The notes: generated from the sequence alone by a model not told the origin. A DNA stretch of 64,000 bases from Marinomonas posidonica IVIA-Po-181 (GCF_000214215.1 NC_015559.1:1718501-1782500); one strand, 5' to 3'. Counted from the first letter of the stretch, positions 9,065-19,632 are shown. Made by a program: numbers and translations.

Positions 9065-9934
9065 ATGAGTAGCTGGTTAGATAAATTTGTACCTTCCATT
9101 GTACGCAGTGAGTCACGACGTACGTCATCTGGCTCTGTGCCAGAAGGTCTTTGGAAGAAGTGCCCAAAATGTGAAAACGTTTTGTATCGCCCAGAGTTAG
9201 AAAAGAATTTAGATGTTTGCCCTAAGTGTAACCATCATTTACGTGTGAACGCGCGTCGTCGTTTGGACATCTTTTTAGACAAGGAGGGTCGTACTGAAAT
9301 TGGTGCGCACCTAGAGCCAGAAGACAAATTGAAGTTCAAAGATTCTAAGCGTTACAAAGATCGTATCGCCGATGCGCAAAAAGCCACGGGCGAGAAAGAT
9401 GCTTTGGTCGCGATGCAAGGTGAATTGAACGGCATGCCTGTTGTGGCGGTGGCGTTTGAATTTAGTTTCCTTGGCGGTTCCATGGGGGCCATTGTCGGTG
9501 AGCGTTTTATTCAGGCAGTGAATGTTTGTTTAGAAAAACGTATTCCATTGGTGTGTTTCTCTGCCAGTGGTGGTGCTCGTATGCAAGAAGCCTTGATCTC
9601 CTTGATGCAGATGGCGAAAACCAGTGCCGGTCTTGAGCGCATGAAGCAAGATGGCATTCCTTACATTTCTGTTATGACAGATCCTGTGTTCGGAGGTGTG
9701 TCGGCATCTTTGGCCATGTTAGGGGATTTGAATGTGGCCGAGCCAAATGCTTTGATCGGTTTTGCTGGTCCTCGTGTTATTGAGCAGACAGTTCGTGAAA
9801 AATTACCAGAAGGTTTCCAGCGCAGTGAATTCTTGCTGGAAAAAGGCGCCTTGGACATGATTGTTAAGCGTGAAGAAATGCGTGATCGCTTATTTAATGT
9901 ATTGTCGTTGTTGACCAAGCATAAGGTTGCATAA
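9065..9934 (+). CDS. accD: Acetyl-CoA carboxylase carboxyltransferase beta
   Basis: Beta subunit of the carboxyltransferase half of acetyl-CoA carboxylase; with AccA it moves carboxyl from biotin to acetyl-CoA, the committed step of fatty acid synthesis. 289 residues. The N-terminal zinc ribbon is seen as CPKC at 33-36 and CPKC at 52-55. The crotonase-like fold carries the oxyanion loop [11 protein letters not shown] and the [18 protein letters not shown] stretch. It follows trpA after 32 bases and folC starts 4 bases later. Confidence 0.98.
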   Translation: MSSWLDKFVPSIVRSESRRTSSGSVPEGLWKKCPKCENVLYRPELEKNLDVCPKCNHHLRVNARRRLDIFLDKEGRTEIGAHLEPEDKLKFKDSKRYKDRIADAQKATGEKDALVAMQGELNGMPVVAVAFEFSFLGGSMGAIVGERFIQAVNVCLEKRIPLVCFSASGGARMQEALISLMQMAKTSAGLERMKQDGIPYISVMTDPVFGGVSASLAMLGDLNVAEPNALIGFAGPRVIEQTVREKLPEGFQRSEFLLEKGALDMIVKREEMRDRLFNVLSLLTKHKVA

Positions 9935-9938
9935 TTAA

Positions 9939-11189
9939 ATGACGCCAACGTCATTATTGGATTGGCTCTCATACATTGAGAGCCAACACCCCTCTGAGAT
10001 CGAATTGGGTTTAGAAAGAGGGCTTCAAGTCCTATCAAAATTGGGCTTAAAACGTCCTAAGCACAAAGTCATTACAGTGGCCGGTACCAATGGTAAAGGG
10101 TCCACTTGTGCCATGCTGACACAATATCTGGTGTCTCAAGGGCATTCTGTCGGTACCTACACTTCCCCGCACTTTATCGATTTCAATGAGCGTATCGCGC
10201 TGAATAATTCACCCTGTGAAGACGCTTTGATCTGTCAGGCTTTTGAATTGATCGAGCAGGTGCGTGGCGACATCCCATTGACCTATTTTGAGTTCAGTAC
10301 CTTAGCCGCCCTTTGGGTGTTTGATCAGTCCGAACTGGATTATTGGGTATTGGAAGTGGGCTTAGGTGGTCGTCTTGATTCGGTGAATATGATTGATGCC
10401 GATGTGGCGGTGGTGACTTCCATTGCATTAGATCATGTGGATTGGTTGGGTGATGACATTAACGTCATTGCTTGTGAGAAAGCTGGGATTGCGCGTCAGG
10501 GTAAATTGTTAGTCAGTGGCGTGGTCAATCCACCTAAAGGGATTGCTGATACTGCCGTCGATATTGGTGCTGATCTAAAACAAAAAGGCGTTGATTTTCA
10601 GTTTTCAGCTAATCAGAAGACGTGGTCTTGGGAGAATGAAGCGCATCAATTTGATGACTTGCCGATTCCTTCATTACCATTAGAGAATGCAGCCACAGTG
10701 GTGGCAGTGTTGATTTATATGGGCTTAGAGCTTCAAGTATCTGATTTGATTGAGTTGTTTGCCACGGTTGAATTGACAGGCCGTTTTCAACAAGTGTCTC
10801 AGCAGCCTGATGTGTATATTGATGTGGCTCATAATCCAGAGGCAGCCGTTGAATTACAGCATCGATTAGCGGTGTTCGAGACTCAGCCAATTGCCGTATG
10901 TGGTATGTTACATGATAAAGACATTGGCTCAGTGGTGAAGACCCTTGCAAACTCCTTTGTGACTTGGCATTGTTCCGATTTAGCTGGTCCCAGAGGGGCA
11001 ACAGCGCAAGAGTTAGTGGCGTATTTAGATCCGCTTGATGCCATCAGTCAGTGTTACTCTGATATCGCCAGTGCGTTTGTTAGCGCGATTGAGCAAGCGC
11101 AACAAGAAGGGCGTCCGGTCGTGGTATTTGGGTCTTTTGTTACGGTTTCTGACTATCTAGAGTTCGCCAAGGGAAAGAATGATTTATGA
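9939..11189 (+). CDS. folC: Folylpolyglutamate / dihydrofolate synthase
   Basis: An ATP-dependent Mur-ligase-family enzyme that adds glutamate to dihydropteroate and to folates. 416 residues, normal for the bifunctional bacterial enzyme. The P-loop TVAGTNGKGST is near residues 46-56, followed by SPHFIDFNERI, the magnesium-binding EVGLGGRLD and the C-terminal ADP-binding region with DVAHNPEA. It is four bases downstream of accD and overlaps the next gene by ATGA, as in pseudomonads. Confidence 0.97.
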   Translation: MTPTSLLDWLSYIESQHPSEIELGLERGLQVLSKLGLKRPKHKVITVAGTNGKGSTCAMLTQYLVSQGHSVGTYTSPHFIDFNERIALNNSPCEDALICQAFELIEQVRGDIPLTYFEFSTLAALWVFDQSELDYWVLEVGLGGRLDSVNMIDADVAVVTSIALDHVDWLGDDINVIACEKAGIARQGKLLVSGVVNPPKGIADTAVDIGADLKQKGVDFQFSANQKTWSWENEAHQFDDLPIPSLPLENAATVVAVLIYMGLELQVSDLIELFATVELTGRFQQVSQQPDVYIDVAHNPEAAVELQHRLAVFETQPIAVCGMLHDKDIGSVVKTLANSFVTWHCSDLAGPRGATAQELVAYLDPLDAISQCYSDIASAFVSAIEQAQQEGRPVVVFGSFVTVSDYLEFAKGKNDL

Positions 11190-11740
11190 TTGACAAACGT
11201 TTGACTTATCGTTTGATTGGCGCAGGCTTAATGGTGTTGTCTGCTGCCATAGTATTGCCGTTAGTGTTAGATGGCGAGCGTCCACCTGAACTGGATATGC
11301 AAGTGGATGTTTCTGAGCCACCGGCGTTTGAAGTCGTGAAGATTGCGCCGGTTAAGTCTGTGCAAGAAATCGCTTCAGAAGAAGCGGAAAAAGCCCCCCA
11401 AGATATTCAGTTAATTCCGCTGGCCAAATCCGTTTCACCGCAAACGACTCAACCTAAACACGATGCGAAAGCGCCAGTAAAAGTGGTAAAAGCTGAGCCT
11501 AAAAAAGTTGCGGATCGGTGGACAGTTCAAATCGCCACCTTTAAAAGTAAAAGCAATGCGACACGTTTGGTTGAGAAACTGAATAAGGCTAATTACGATG
11601 CTTACAGTGTGACGACCAACTCTTTGTATAAGGTCTTTGTGGGTCCGGAGTTTAAGCGAGATACGTCGAAAAAAATTCGCGATGACATCAAAAAAGAATT
11701 TGGTTTGGCGGGGCTTGTGGTGAAGTATTCAGTGAATTAA
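11186..11740 (+). CDS. dedD: SPOR-domain cell-division protein (DedD-like)
   Basis: A small inner-membrane protein of 184 residues with a short cytoplasmic N-terminus, one membrane segment (about residues 8-28, LIGAGLMVLSAAIVLPLVL), a low-complexity linker rich in Lys, Pro and Ala, and a C-terminal SPOR domain from about 110 (WTVQIATFKSKSNATRLVEKL). SPOR domains bind denuded glycan at the septum. Position between folC and cvpA matches DedD of pseudomonads. The ATGA overlap with folC indicates coupled translation. Confidence 0.9.
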   Translation: MIDKRLTYRLIGAGLMVLSAAIVLPLVLDGERPPELDMQVDVSEPPAFEVVKIAPVKSVQEIASEEAEKAPQDIQLIPLAKSVSPQTTQPKHDAKAPVKVVKAEPKKVADRWTVQIATFKSKSNATRLVEKLNKANYDAYSVTTNSLYKVFVGPEFKRDTSKKIRDDIKKEFGLAGLVVKYSVN

Positions 11741-11829
11741 TGTCACTTGTCTTCCTCAGTATTTAGAATCAGGTGTTCATCTGATACACTCCCCAGCGAT
11801 TTTAGCATGTTCACGGAGCAAGGTTATTA

Positions 11830-12345
11830 ATGGCAACAGTTGATTGGTTGATCATTGCAGTAGTGGTTATGTCTTCTTTATTAAGCTTGAAAAGAGGCTT
11901 TGTGAAGGAGGTGCTTTCCCTGTTAACTTGGGTGATTGCTTTTGTCGTGGCGGTAAAGTTTTCTGATCAGATGCAATCGTTGCTGATTGAGCAGGTGCAG
12001 AATGACCAAATTCGCTATATCGTCGCCTTTGTTTCTTTGTTCGTTGCTTCATTAGTGGTCGGCGCTTTGGTGAGCTTTTTGTTAGGCTCATTGATTCAGG
12101 TGACTGGATTATCCAGTACCGATCGAGTTATGGGCATGTTGTTTGGTTTTGCCCGCGGTAGTTTAATTGTGGTGGCGTTTGTCTCCCTGTTGAGTTTAAG
12201 CCCAGCCATTCAAGAAACAGATTTTTGGAAAACATCGCAATTGATCCCTCAGTTAGGGCAGTTGAATGACTGGACGCGTGAAATGTTAGGCAAGAGTTCG
12301 GAACTGATTGATTCGACTCTCATTGAGCGCGCCCTGAGTAATTAA
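11830..12345 (+). CDS. cvpA: CvpA family membrane protein
   Basis: A 171-residue integral membrane protein with four hydrophobic segments, matching CvpA (named for colicin V production; also linked to envelope stress and intestinal fitness in enterobacteria). Its real biochemical role is unsettled. The N-terminal pattern DWLIIAVVVMSSLLSLKRG and the central GLSSTDRVMGMLFGFARG are characteristic of the family. It lies directly upstream of purF, the conserved cvpA-purF pairing, so co-transcription is likely. Confidence 0.93.
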   Translation: MATVDWLIIAVVVMSSLLSLKRGFVKEVLSLLTWVIAFVVAVKFSDQMQSLLIEQVQNDQIRYIVAFVSLFVASLVVGALVSFLLGSLIQVTGLSSTDRVMGMLFGFARGSLIVVAFVSLLSLSPAIQETDFWKTSQLIPQLGQLNDWTREMLGKSSELIDSTLIERALSN

Positions 12346-12426
12346 TCACTTAGTAAGTGGTTAAAAATTAGAGAGAAAATCGTGCGGTTTATCAAGCCGC
12401 AATTCCCCAACACGAGGATCTAGATA

Positions 12427-13935
12427 ATGTGTGGTATCGTTGGTGTCGTAGGCACGTCGGTGGTTAATCAGTCAATTTTTGATGCGTTAACCCTTCTTCA
12501 GCATCGTGGGCAGGATGCTGCAGGTATGGTGACCAGCCATAATGGACGTTTATGCTTGCGCAAAGACAATGGTCCGGTGAGTGAAGTATTTCGCACTCGC
12601 CATATGAAAAAATTATTGGGTAACATTGGCATCGGCCACGTTCGTTACCCTACGGCTGGTACGTCTAGTTCAGCAGAAGCTCAGCCATTTTATGTGAACT
12701 CTCCTTACGGTATTTCGTTGGCGCATAATGGCAACTTAACCAATACCGCTAAGCTGAAGCAGGAAGTCTTTGAATCGGATTTACGTCACATAAACACGAC
12801 GTCTGATTCTGAAGTTTTGGTCAATGTTTTAGCTCATGAGCTTCATGAAGAAGGTAAATTAATCCCTAAGCCTGATGATATCTTTAATGCTTTGGAGCGT
12901 GTTTATCATCGTATTGAAGGTGGTTATGCGGTGGTTGCTCTGATCACTGGCTACGGCATTTTGGCTTTTCGTGATCCAGATGGTATTCGTCCTTTGATTT
13001 ATGGCTCACGTCAGACCGATACGGGTATCGAATACATGGTAGCGTCTGAAAGTGTGGCGCTGGATGCGGCGGGTTTCAAACTGGAGCGTGATATTGAGCC
13101 AGGTGAAGCCATCTTTTTTGATGTGAATCATAATGTGCACGTTCGCCAATGCACACCGAAGAAAGTGCCTCGTCCTTGCTTGTTTGAGTACGTGTATTTT
13201 GCTCGTCCGGACACAGTGATTGACAGCATTTCGGTATACAAAGCGCGTATGAACATGGGCGATCGTTTGGCCGATAAGATTCGTCGTGAGTGGCAAGACC
13301 ATGACATTGATGTGGTGATTCCGATTCCGGACACCAGCCGTACCGCAGCGTTGCAAATTGCGCAGACATTGAATATCCCTTTCCGTGAAGGCTTAGTAAA
13401 GAACCGCTATATTGGTCGTACCTTTATCATGCCGGGTCAATCGGTACGAAAAAAATCCGTCCGTCAGAAACTGAACCCAGTACCGTTTGAGTTTAAAGAT
13501 AAAACGGTTTTATTGGTCGATGACTCGATTGTACGTGGTACCACCAGTAAAGAAATTATCGAAATGGCCAGGGAAGCGGGCGCGAAAAAAGTCTACATCG
13601 CCTCAGCAGCCCCAGAAGTGCGTTACCCGAATGTGTACGGCATTGATATGCCAGCGGCGAAAGAGCTGATTGCTCATAATCGCAATGTCGATGAGATTTG
13701 TGAGTTAATTGGAGCCGATAAATTGATCTTCCAAGACTTACAAGATTTGATCGAAGCGTGTATTGATGAGAAGCACTCAGAAGTAAGAGAATTTGATACG
13801 TCGGTATTTGATGCGACGTACATCGCTGGCAACATTGACTTAGAGTATTTGACTCAGTTGGAAGGCAGTCGTAATGATCAAAACAAGGCCTCCGTTGAAT
13901 CGGTGCAAGCTAGTGATATGATGCACCCTATGTAA
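12427..13935 (+). CDS. purF: Amidophosphoribosyltransferase
   Basis: First committed enzyme of purine synthesis; transfers glutamine amide nitrogen to PRPP. 502 residues. The nucleophilic cysteine is residue 2 (MCGIVGVVG), so no propeptide needs removal. The N-terminal glutamine amidohydrolase domain is followed by a phosphoribosyltransferase domain whose PRPP loop [14 protein letters not shown] lies near 360-373. No [4Fe-4S] cysteine pattern is needed in this proteobacterial type. I could not identify a convincing PurR operator upstream. A strong terminator follows at 13964. Confidence 0.98.
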   Translation: MCGIVGVVGTSVVNQSIFDALTLLQHRGQDAAGMVTSHNGRLCLRKDNGPVSEVFRTRHMKKLLGNIGIGHVRYPTAGTSSSAEAQPFYVNSPYGISLAHNGNLTNTAKLKQEVFESDLRHINTTSDSEVLVNVLAHELHEEGKLIPKPDDIFNALERVYHRIEGGYAVVALITGYGILAFRDPDGIRPLIYGSRQTDTGIEYMVASESVALDAAGFKLERDIEPGEAIFFDVNHNVHVRQCTPKKVPRPCLFEYVYFARPDTVIDSISVYKARMNMGDRLADKIRREWQDHDIDVVIPIPDTSRTAALQIAQTLNIPFREGLVKNRYIGRTFIMPGQSVRKKSVRQKLNPVPFEFKDKTVLLVDDSIVRGTTSKEIIEMAREAGAKKVYIASAAPEVRYPNVYGIDMPAAKELIAHNRNVDEICELIGADKLIFQDLQDLIEACIDEKHSEVREFDTSVFDATYIAGNIDLEYLTQLEGSRNDQNKASVESVQASDMMHPM

Positions 13936-13963
13936 TACTCATAGGGCCTAATTAGTGTTCATT

Positions 13964-13994
13964 CTAAGCCAGGTCTCGCCTGGCTTAGTTTTTT
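13964..13994 (+). terminator. Intrinsic terminator after purF
   Basis: Perfect 10-base stem CTAAGCCAGG / CCTGGCTTAG with a 5-base loop TCTCG, followed by six T residues. It closes the dense run of genes that ends with purF and separates it from metZ. Confidence 0.9.
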
Positions 13995-14042
13995 GGAAAG
14001 CTTTATTAAGAAAGTGTTTTAGATTGTTTGGTGGAGAACAAA

Positions 14043-15218
14043 ATGTCGGCTTATAAAGACGCAACCAACGCGATTCATGCGGCAACGCGTCAAACTCAAG
14101 AGCAAGAAAACAGCGAAGCCATTTTTGTCACCTCCAGTTTTGCCTATGCCAGTGCGGAAGAAGCGGCGGGCAAATTTTCAGGTGATGACGATGGCAATGT
14201 TTATTCGCGTTTTACCAATCCAACGGTAGAGCTATTCGAGAAGCGTTTGGCGACTCTAGAGAAAGGTGAGGCTGCGATTGCCACCAGTTCTGGTATGGCG
14301 GCTTTGATGACCTTGGCATACAGCTTGTTAAGCGCAGGCGATCGAGTGGTTTGTTCGCGTAACATCTTTGGCTCTACTGTGAAGTTTTTTAACACTTACA
14401 CGACCAAGTTTGGTGTGGAAGTGGTGTATGTTGACGCCACCGATTACGAGGCATGGCAAGCGGCGATCACTGATAAGACTCGCCTGTGTTATTTTGAGAC
14501 GCCGTCGAACCCATTGTACGAGGTCGTGGATGTTGCCAAGGTAGCGGAATTGGCTCATGCGAAAAACGCCTTATTGTGTGTGGATACCGTGTTGGCCACG
14601 CCCGCGTTGCAAAATCCGTTAACGCAAGGTGCCGATATTGTCATGCAGTCAGCGACGAAGTTTATTGATGGACAAGGTCGTTGCTTGGGGGGGGCGTTAA
14701 TTGCCAGTCAAGAGATTGTGGATGTTTTCACTGCCTTCATGCGCAGTGCTGGGCCTTGTATGAGCCCTTTTAATGCCTGGGTGTTGCTGAATGGTCTTGA
14801 AACCTTATCCTTACGAATGAAAGCCCATTCCGCCAGTGCTTTGCAGCTGGCAGAATACCTTGAAGCGCATCCGAAAGTGCTTAAGGTCAATTATGGTGGT
14901 TTGCCTAGTCATAAGTATCATCAGCTTGCCAAGCAGCAGCAAAAAGACTTTGGTGGCTTGTTGTCATTTGAATTAGAAGGCGGACGTCCTTCCGCTTGGG
15001 CATTCATTAACAGTACTAAGTTAATGTCAATCACCGGCAACCTAGGTGACAGCAAGACGCTTGTGACGCATCCGGCCACGACGACCCATGGTCGCCTAAC
15101 CGATGAAGAAAAAGCCAAAGCGGGCATTACGGAAGGCCTGATTCGTGTCTCAGTTGGACTAGAAGACATTGAAGACATTATTGCGGATGTGGAAGCGGCA
15201 TTGACGCAATTACCTTAA
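14043..15218 (+). CDS. metZ: O-succinylhomoserine sulfhydrylase
   Basis: A pyridoxal-phosphate enzyme of the Cys/Met metabolism family that makes homocysteine directly from O-succinylhomoserine and sulfide, bypassing cystathionine. About 391 residues. The cofactor lysine is in SATKFIDGQGR (near 207), and the family motifs YSRFTNPTV, SSGMAALM and ETPSNPLYEVVD are intact. The ATG at 14043 is chosen because GGTGGAG lies 8 bases upstream; an in-frame GTG at 14028 is inside that site. The purF-metZ order matches pseudomonads, which supports MetZ over MetB or MetC. Confidence 0.92.
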   Translation: MSAYKDATNAIHAATRQTQEQENSEAIFVTSSFAYASAEEAAGKFSGDDDGNVYSRFTNPTVELFEKRLATLEKGEAAIATSSGMAALMTLAYSLLSAGDRVVCSRNIFGSTVKFFNTYTTKFGVEVVYVDATDYEAWQAAITDKTRLCYFETPSNPLYEVVDVAKVAELAHAKNALLCVDTVLATPALQNPLTQGADIVMQSATKFIDGQGRCLGGALIASQEIVDVFTAFMRSAGPCMSPFNAWVLLNGLETLSLRMKAHSASALQLAEYLEAHPKVLKVNYGGLPSHKYHQLAKQQQKDFGGLLSFELEGGRPSAWAFINSTKLMSITGNLGDSKTLVTHPATTTHGRLTDEEKAKAGITEGLIRVSVGLEDIEDIIADVEAALTQLP

Positions 15219-15232
15219 CGATATACAAACAT

Positions 15233-15271
15233 AAAAAAGCGGGCTTAGAATTTTCTAACCCCGCTTTTTTT
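15233..15271. terminator. Bidirectional terminator metZ / RND pump
   Basis: An 11-base stem AAAAAAGCGGG / CCCGCTTTTTT with an inner TTAGAA/TTCTAA helix and a T-run on both strands. It lies between the convergent metZ and RND transporter genes and can serve both. Confidence 0.88.
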
Positions 15272-15328
15272 GTGTGCTTTGATTGGTTGGTTTTGATCAA
15301 TGAGATCTAAACCAACCAGTGTATTAGT

Positions 15329-18300
15329 CTAAATCGACTGGGGAGCGGACGGCCCTGTAGGCGTGTCGACTAAGTCGCTCATCTCAGATTCGTCCACCGC
15401 TTGTAACGCTTCAAGCTGTTTGCGTTCTTTACGGCGATAGCCTAATACCAAAAGACAGGGTGTTAGGATCAAAGTGAGCGGCGTTGCGAACGTTAAACCA
15501 CCAGCAATGGCCGTCGACAGTTGCGTCCACCATTGAGCGGAAGGGGCGCCAACACTGAGTGACTGGTGAACCAAGTCGATGTTCAGTTGGAACACCATAG
15601 GCACTAAGCCTAGAATGGTGGTAATGGTCGTCAAGATAACAGGACGCAAACGCTGAACACCTGTGCGAATGGCGGCTTCTCTTACTTTCATGCCTTGTTT
15701 GCGCAAGCCATTAAAGGTGTCGATCAGGACAATATTGTTGTTCACCACAATGCCGGCTAAGGCAATGACACCAACGCCACTCATGACCACACCAAAAGGT
15801 TGTCCTTTCACCATTAAGCCGATGAAAACCCCCATGGTTGAAAACACCACGGCGCTAAGGATGAGTAGACATTGGAAGAAGTTATTGAACTGTGTCACCA
15901 AAATAATGGCCATGATGAAAAAGGCCACACCAAAGGCTTTAGCCAAGAAAATCATCGACTTTTGTTGTTCTTCGGTGTTTCCGCGGAACTCATAATTCAC
16001 CGTTTGACCAAGGTCTGATTCATCCAGCTTGGCTTTGATTTTCTTGATGACTTCGTCCACCACCAGTCCGTCAACCACGTCAGCGTCAATGGCGATGGTC
16101 TTTTTCCCATCAGTACGGATTACGACGCCTTGTTTGGGAGCGGCATAGCGATGAATGAAGTTACTCGCAGGAATACTGCCTTGGTTAGTTGGTATTTGCA
16201 GCTGGTCGAGCTGATCTAGGCTGCGTTGATTAACTGGGTAGCGTAAGACAATATCAATCTTATCGTCAGCGCCTTCAGGTAAGAAATCGCTCAATGTAAT
16301 GCCGGTGGTGACCAGCTTGATCACATTGCCTAGGCTGTTTACATCGACACCGTAGCGACTCGCTTCTTCCCGGTTGATGTCAATTCGCCATTCGATTCCG
16401 GGTAAAGAGCGATCATCGCTGACGGTGACGATTTCATCCCTTTGCAAAAGCTCTTTGGAAATTCGGTCGGCGGCGACATTTAACGCTTCACTGTAACTGG
16501 AGCTTAGTTGTAACTGGATATCAGCGCCGGATTGTGGACCACCTTGCTCTTTCTCAGCACTGACTTCAATGCCCGGAATTTGTTTGGTTTTATCGCGTAT
16601 TTTGTCTAGGATTTGGCTGGCGGGAGGACGCTCATACCAATCGATGAACTCCATACTAATTGAGCCAATGCTATCAGGAGCAGAGCTGTTACCAGGCTTG
16701 GTGTAGGTTCTTACCACGACACTTTTCAATTCTGGTGTACCAAGTACTTGTGCTTCCACTTGTCTGACTAAGGCATCTTTTTCATCCAAGGATAAATCGC
16801 CGCGAGCGCGAATGTCTAAGTTCGCAGATTCCGGCTCTACATCAGGGAAGAACTCCACACCTTTGCCAAACTTACCATAACCGGTAAGCACGCAAACCAG
16901 TAGGGTAATGGTAAAAAGTAAAACCCAAATAGGGTGTTCTACTAGGCGAGTCAGCATTCGACCATATGCGCCAGTAAAGCCTCTTAGTTGGCTTAGATCC
17001 CCCGTTTCCGTGATGCGCAATGTGTTCATGGTTTTTTGACTGTAAGCGCCTTTTTTACCAATGATTGAACCAATGGTTGGCAATACAATCAAGGCCATAA
17101 CAAGGGAGGAGGCAAGGGTCGCAATAATGGTGATGGGCATAAATCGCATGAACTCACCGACAATGTCTGGCCAGAATAACAATGGCATAAAGACCGCGAG
17201 AGTGGTGGCTGTTGAGGCGGTAATAGGCCAGGCCATGCGTTTCGCGGCTTCACTGTAGGCTTGACGCTTAGATGCGCCTTCTGCGAGTTTTCGATCGGCG
17301 TATTCGGTGACAACGATGGCCCCATCCACCAGCATACCGACACTCAAAATCAACGCAAACAAGACCACCATGTTGATGGTGAACCCTTGTAGATTGAGCA
17401 ATAGAATACCGGTTAGAAAGGCCCCAGGAATGGCCAAGCCGACTAAGATTGAGCTGCGTATGCCCAACGCCCAAACAATGACGATCATAACCAGTAAAGT
17501 GGCGGCCAGAACATTATTGAAGAGATCGTTTAGGGAGGTTTCAATATCGACCGATTTATCACCTGTTAAGCTGTATTGCACCCCATCAGGCCAAGATTCG
17601 CTTTCTTTTTCGACCACGGCTTTGACCGCTTCGATGGTTTCAATAATGTTAACGCCGACCCGCTTAGAAACCCCAAGAGTAATGCTGCGCTTGCCATTCA
17701 CACGTGCATAGCTGTTTGGGTCTTCAAAGGTCAGTTCGCCCGTTGCGATATCACCTAATAAAACGACTTGATCACCGTCTACCTTGACTGGCAGATTAAG
17801 AATGTCCTCTTTGGTTTTGAGCAAACCGGGAACTTTTAGAGAGAACCGGCCCGCGCCCGTGTCCAGATTGCCTGCCGCCACAAGGCGGTTATTGCCCGCG
17901 ACAAAGTTGGCCACTTCAGTCAGAGACAGATTATAGGTTTCAAGCTGTTCAGGTCGAACAATAATTTGCGCTTGTTGGTCGCGATCACCACTGATGTCGG
18001 CTTCTAAGACGCCATCAATGGCTTCAATGGAATCTTGTAGATGTTGTGCTGTCTGACTGAGCGTGGCGAAATCAACGTTGCCAGACAAGTTGACTCGAAT
18101 GACTGGAAAGGTGGATAAGTTTATTTCGGTGACAGTGGGTTCTTCAGCATCGTCAGGCAGTTCGCTTTTTGCGCGATCAACCTTGTCACGGGTATCGCTG
18201 ATGGCTTGGTCTATGTCCACGCCGGACTCAAATTCCAACATGATGGAAGCATGACTTTCCGAGGCGGTTGACTTGAGTTCTTTTAACCCTTCTAAACCTT

Positions 18301-18517
18301 GTAGCTCTTTTTCAAGTGGATGAACCAATAAACTGTCAGCGTCTTCGGGTGAAATCCCATCTAATGTCACCGAAACATAAGCCATAGGAATGGTAATGTC
18401 TGGGTCGCTTTCTTTAGGAATCTCAATGTAGGAGACCGTGCCCATAATCAGCACCAGCACAAAGAACATCATTACGGTTCTAGAGCGGGCTAAAGCGGCT
18501 TCAATTAATGTTTGCAT
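15329..18517 (-). CDS. RND efflux transporter permease
   Basis: Inner-membrane proton-driven pump of 1062 residues, full length for the RND family, with two large periplasmic loops and about twelve membrane helices. The TM4 motif reads GMLVDGAIVV with the relay aspartate at residue 398; the second aspartate of AcrB-type pumps is glycine here. TM10 has AGIVVNNNIVLID, where AcrB has a relay lysine. This pattern recurs in a widespread AcrB-like branch whose substrates are poorly known, so drug efflux is not assured. The adaptor gene lies immediately upstream in the same direction. No outer-membrane channel gene is nearby, so it probably uses a TolC-like protein encoded elsewhere. Confidence 0.92.
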   Translation of the reverse strand: MQTLIEAALARSRTVMMFFVLVLIMGTVSYIEIPKESDPDITIPMAYVSVTLDGISPEDADSLLVHPLEKELQGLEGLKELKSTASESHASIMLEFESGVDIDQAISDTRDKVDRAKSELPDDAEEPTVTEINLSTFPVIRVNLSGNVDFATLSQTAQHLQDSIEAIDGVLEADISGDRDQQAQIIVRPEQLETYNLSLTEVANFVAGNNRLVAAGNLDTGAGRFSLKVPGLLKTKEDILNLPVKVDGDQVVLLGDIATGELTFEDPNSYARVNGKRSITLGVSKRVGVNIIETIEAVKAVVEKESESWPDGVQYSLTGDKSVDIETSLNDLFNNVLAATLLVMIVIVWALGIRSSILVGLAIPGAFLTGILLLNLQGFTINMVVLFALILSVGMLVDGAIVVTEYADRKLAEGASKRQAYSEAAKRMAWPITASTATTLAVFMPLLFWPDIVGEFMRFMPITIIATLASSLVMALIVLPTIGSIIGKKGAYSQKTMNTLRITETGDLSQLRGFTGAYGRMLTRLVEHPIWVLLFTITLLVCVLTGYGKFGKGVEFFPDVEPESANLDIRARGDLSLDEKDALVRQVEAQVLGTPELKSVVVRTYTKPGNSSAPDSIGSISMEFIDWYERPPASQILDKIRDKTKQIPGIEVSAEKEQGGPQSGADIQLQLSSSYSEALNVAADRISKELLQRDEIVTVSDDRSLPGIEWRIDINREEASRYGVDVNSLGNVIKLVTTGITLSDFLPEGADDKIDIVLRYPVNQRSLDQLDQLQIPTNQGSIPASNFIHRYAAPKQGVVIRTDGKKTIAIDADVVDGLVVDEVIKKIKAKLDESDLGQTVNYEFRGNTEEQQKSMIFLAKAFGVAFFIMAIILVTQFNNFFQCLLILSAVVFSTMGVFIGLMVKGQPFGVVMSGVGVIALAGIVVNNNIVLIDTFNGLRKQGMKVREAAIRTGVQRLRPVILTTITTILGLVPMVFQLNIDLVHQSLSVGAPSAQWWTQLSTAIAGGLTFATPLTLILTPCLLVLGYRRKERKQLEALQAVDESEMSDLVDTPTGPSAPQSI

Positions 18518-18531
18518 ACGATAAAGCCTCG

Positions 18532-19632
18532 TTAGAGTTGATAATGTGCGTCAACTGTGTCGCCTTCGGACACAAAGCCCTGACCGACGGTGATGATATT
18601 CACATTATTCGGTAGGCCTTTGACCCATATTTGATCACGCTCTGACTTGACGATAACCACGGGCATGATTTTGACCTTATTGTTGATGTCGATGATTTTT
18701 ACGGCCGTATGGCCAGAGTCATCTAAGGTCAGAAGGGCGGGGGAAAAAGCATGGGCTTTTTGCTCTTCTAAAATGAAATCGACACTGGCGGTTAAGCCTG
18801 ATGATATTTTGTTGTCTGGGTTGTCCACTTCCATTTCGACTTGGATAGTGCGACTTGAGGTGTTTGCCGTGGTGTTGATGAAAGACACGGCGCCTTCGGC
18901 TTCATAGCCTGATTCAAGTGTGACTTTGCCAAGGGTGCCGAGTTGAATTTGTTGGATTTTATTCTGCGGGATGTTGACGCTGATTTTTATAGGGTTTAAT
19001 GACACTAAATGGCCAACTTGTGTGCCAACGGACAGTACTTGTCCTTGTTTAACCTCTAGGCTGTTTACTATGCCGGAAAATGGCGCCGTAAGAGTGGCAT
19101 TTTCAAGGTCGATTTCTAATGCTTTTAGGCTGGATTTGGCCGAGGCCAGATCCGTTTCGGCTTGAGCCAAATTGACCTTCGAACTCAAATTGCCCACATT
19201 CAGTTTCTTAATGCCGTCTAATTCCAAAGCACGTTGCTTGATTAATAGCTTGGCTTGTTCAATCTGGCTTTTTAAGGTGCGGGTATCGATGGAAAGAATG
19301 GCTTGATTTTGCTTTACCTCATCGCCTTTTTCGATGGCTAACTTGGTGACTTTGCCCTGATAGTTGTTGACGAGCGTTAAGGTCTCATTCGCGACGGTTT
19401 GGCCACTTAGAGGGAGGTGAACTTCAATGATTTGTGCGCTCAGGGTTTTGGCTTGTACCGAATAAGCAAGTTTGCTTTCGTTGGTTTGAGTAACAAGGGT
19501 ATTTTCTTGCGGGATCGTATTGGCGTTGGTTGGGCTGACGGTGATGCCATTGCCACCAAGCACCATCCAAGCGACAGCAGCACAGGACAAACCGATTGCC
19601 GTCATCATCCCCGCCTTACTTTTTAATTCCAT
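18532..19632 (-). CDS. RND periplasmic adaptor (membrane fusion protein)
   Basis: HlyD/AcrA-type adaptor of about 366 residues linking the RND pump to an outer-membrane channel. The ATG at 19632 is favoured over an upstream TTG because GGAGTGG lies just before it and the N-terminal membrane anchor (GMMTAIGLSCAAVAWMVLG) follows directly. A lipoyl-like half is seen around LVTKLAIEKGDEVKQNQ-type residues and again at APFSGIVNSLEVKQGQVLSVG, flanking a coiled-coil hairpin. No lipobox cysteine, so it is membrane-anchored by the helix. The pump gene starts 14 bases downstream. A palindrome at 19660 may be its operator. Confidence 0.9.
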   Translation of the reverse strand: MELKSKAGMMTAIGLSCAAVAWMVLGGNGITVSPTNANTIPQENTLVTQTNESKLAYSVQAKTLSAQIIEVHLPLSGQTVANETLTLVNNYQGKVTKLAIEKGDEVKQNQAILSIDTRTLKSQIEQAKLLIKQRALELDGIKKLNVGNLSSKVNLAQAETDLASAKSSLKALEIDLENATLTAPFSGIVNSLEVKQGQVLSVGTQVGHLVSLNPIKISVNIPQNKIQQIQLGTLGKVTLESGYEAEGAVSFINTTANTSSRTIQVEMEVDNPDNKISSGLTASVDFILEEQKAHAFSPALLTLDDSGHTAVKIIDINNKVKIMPVVIVKSERDQIWVKGLPNNVNIITVGQGFVSEGDTVDAHYQL

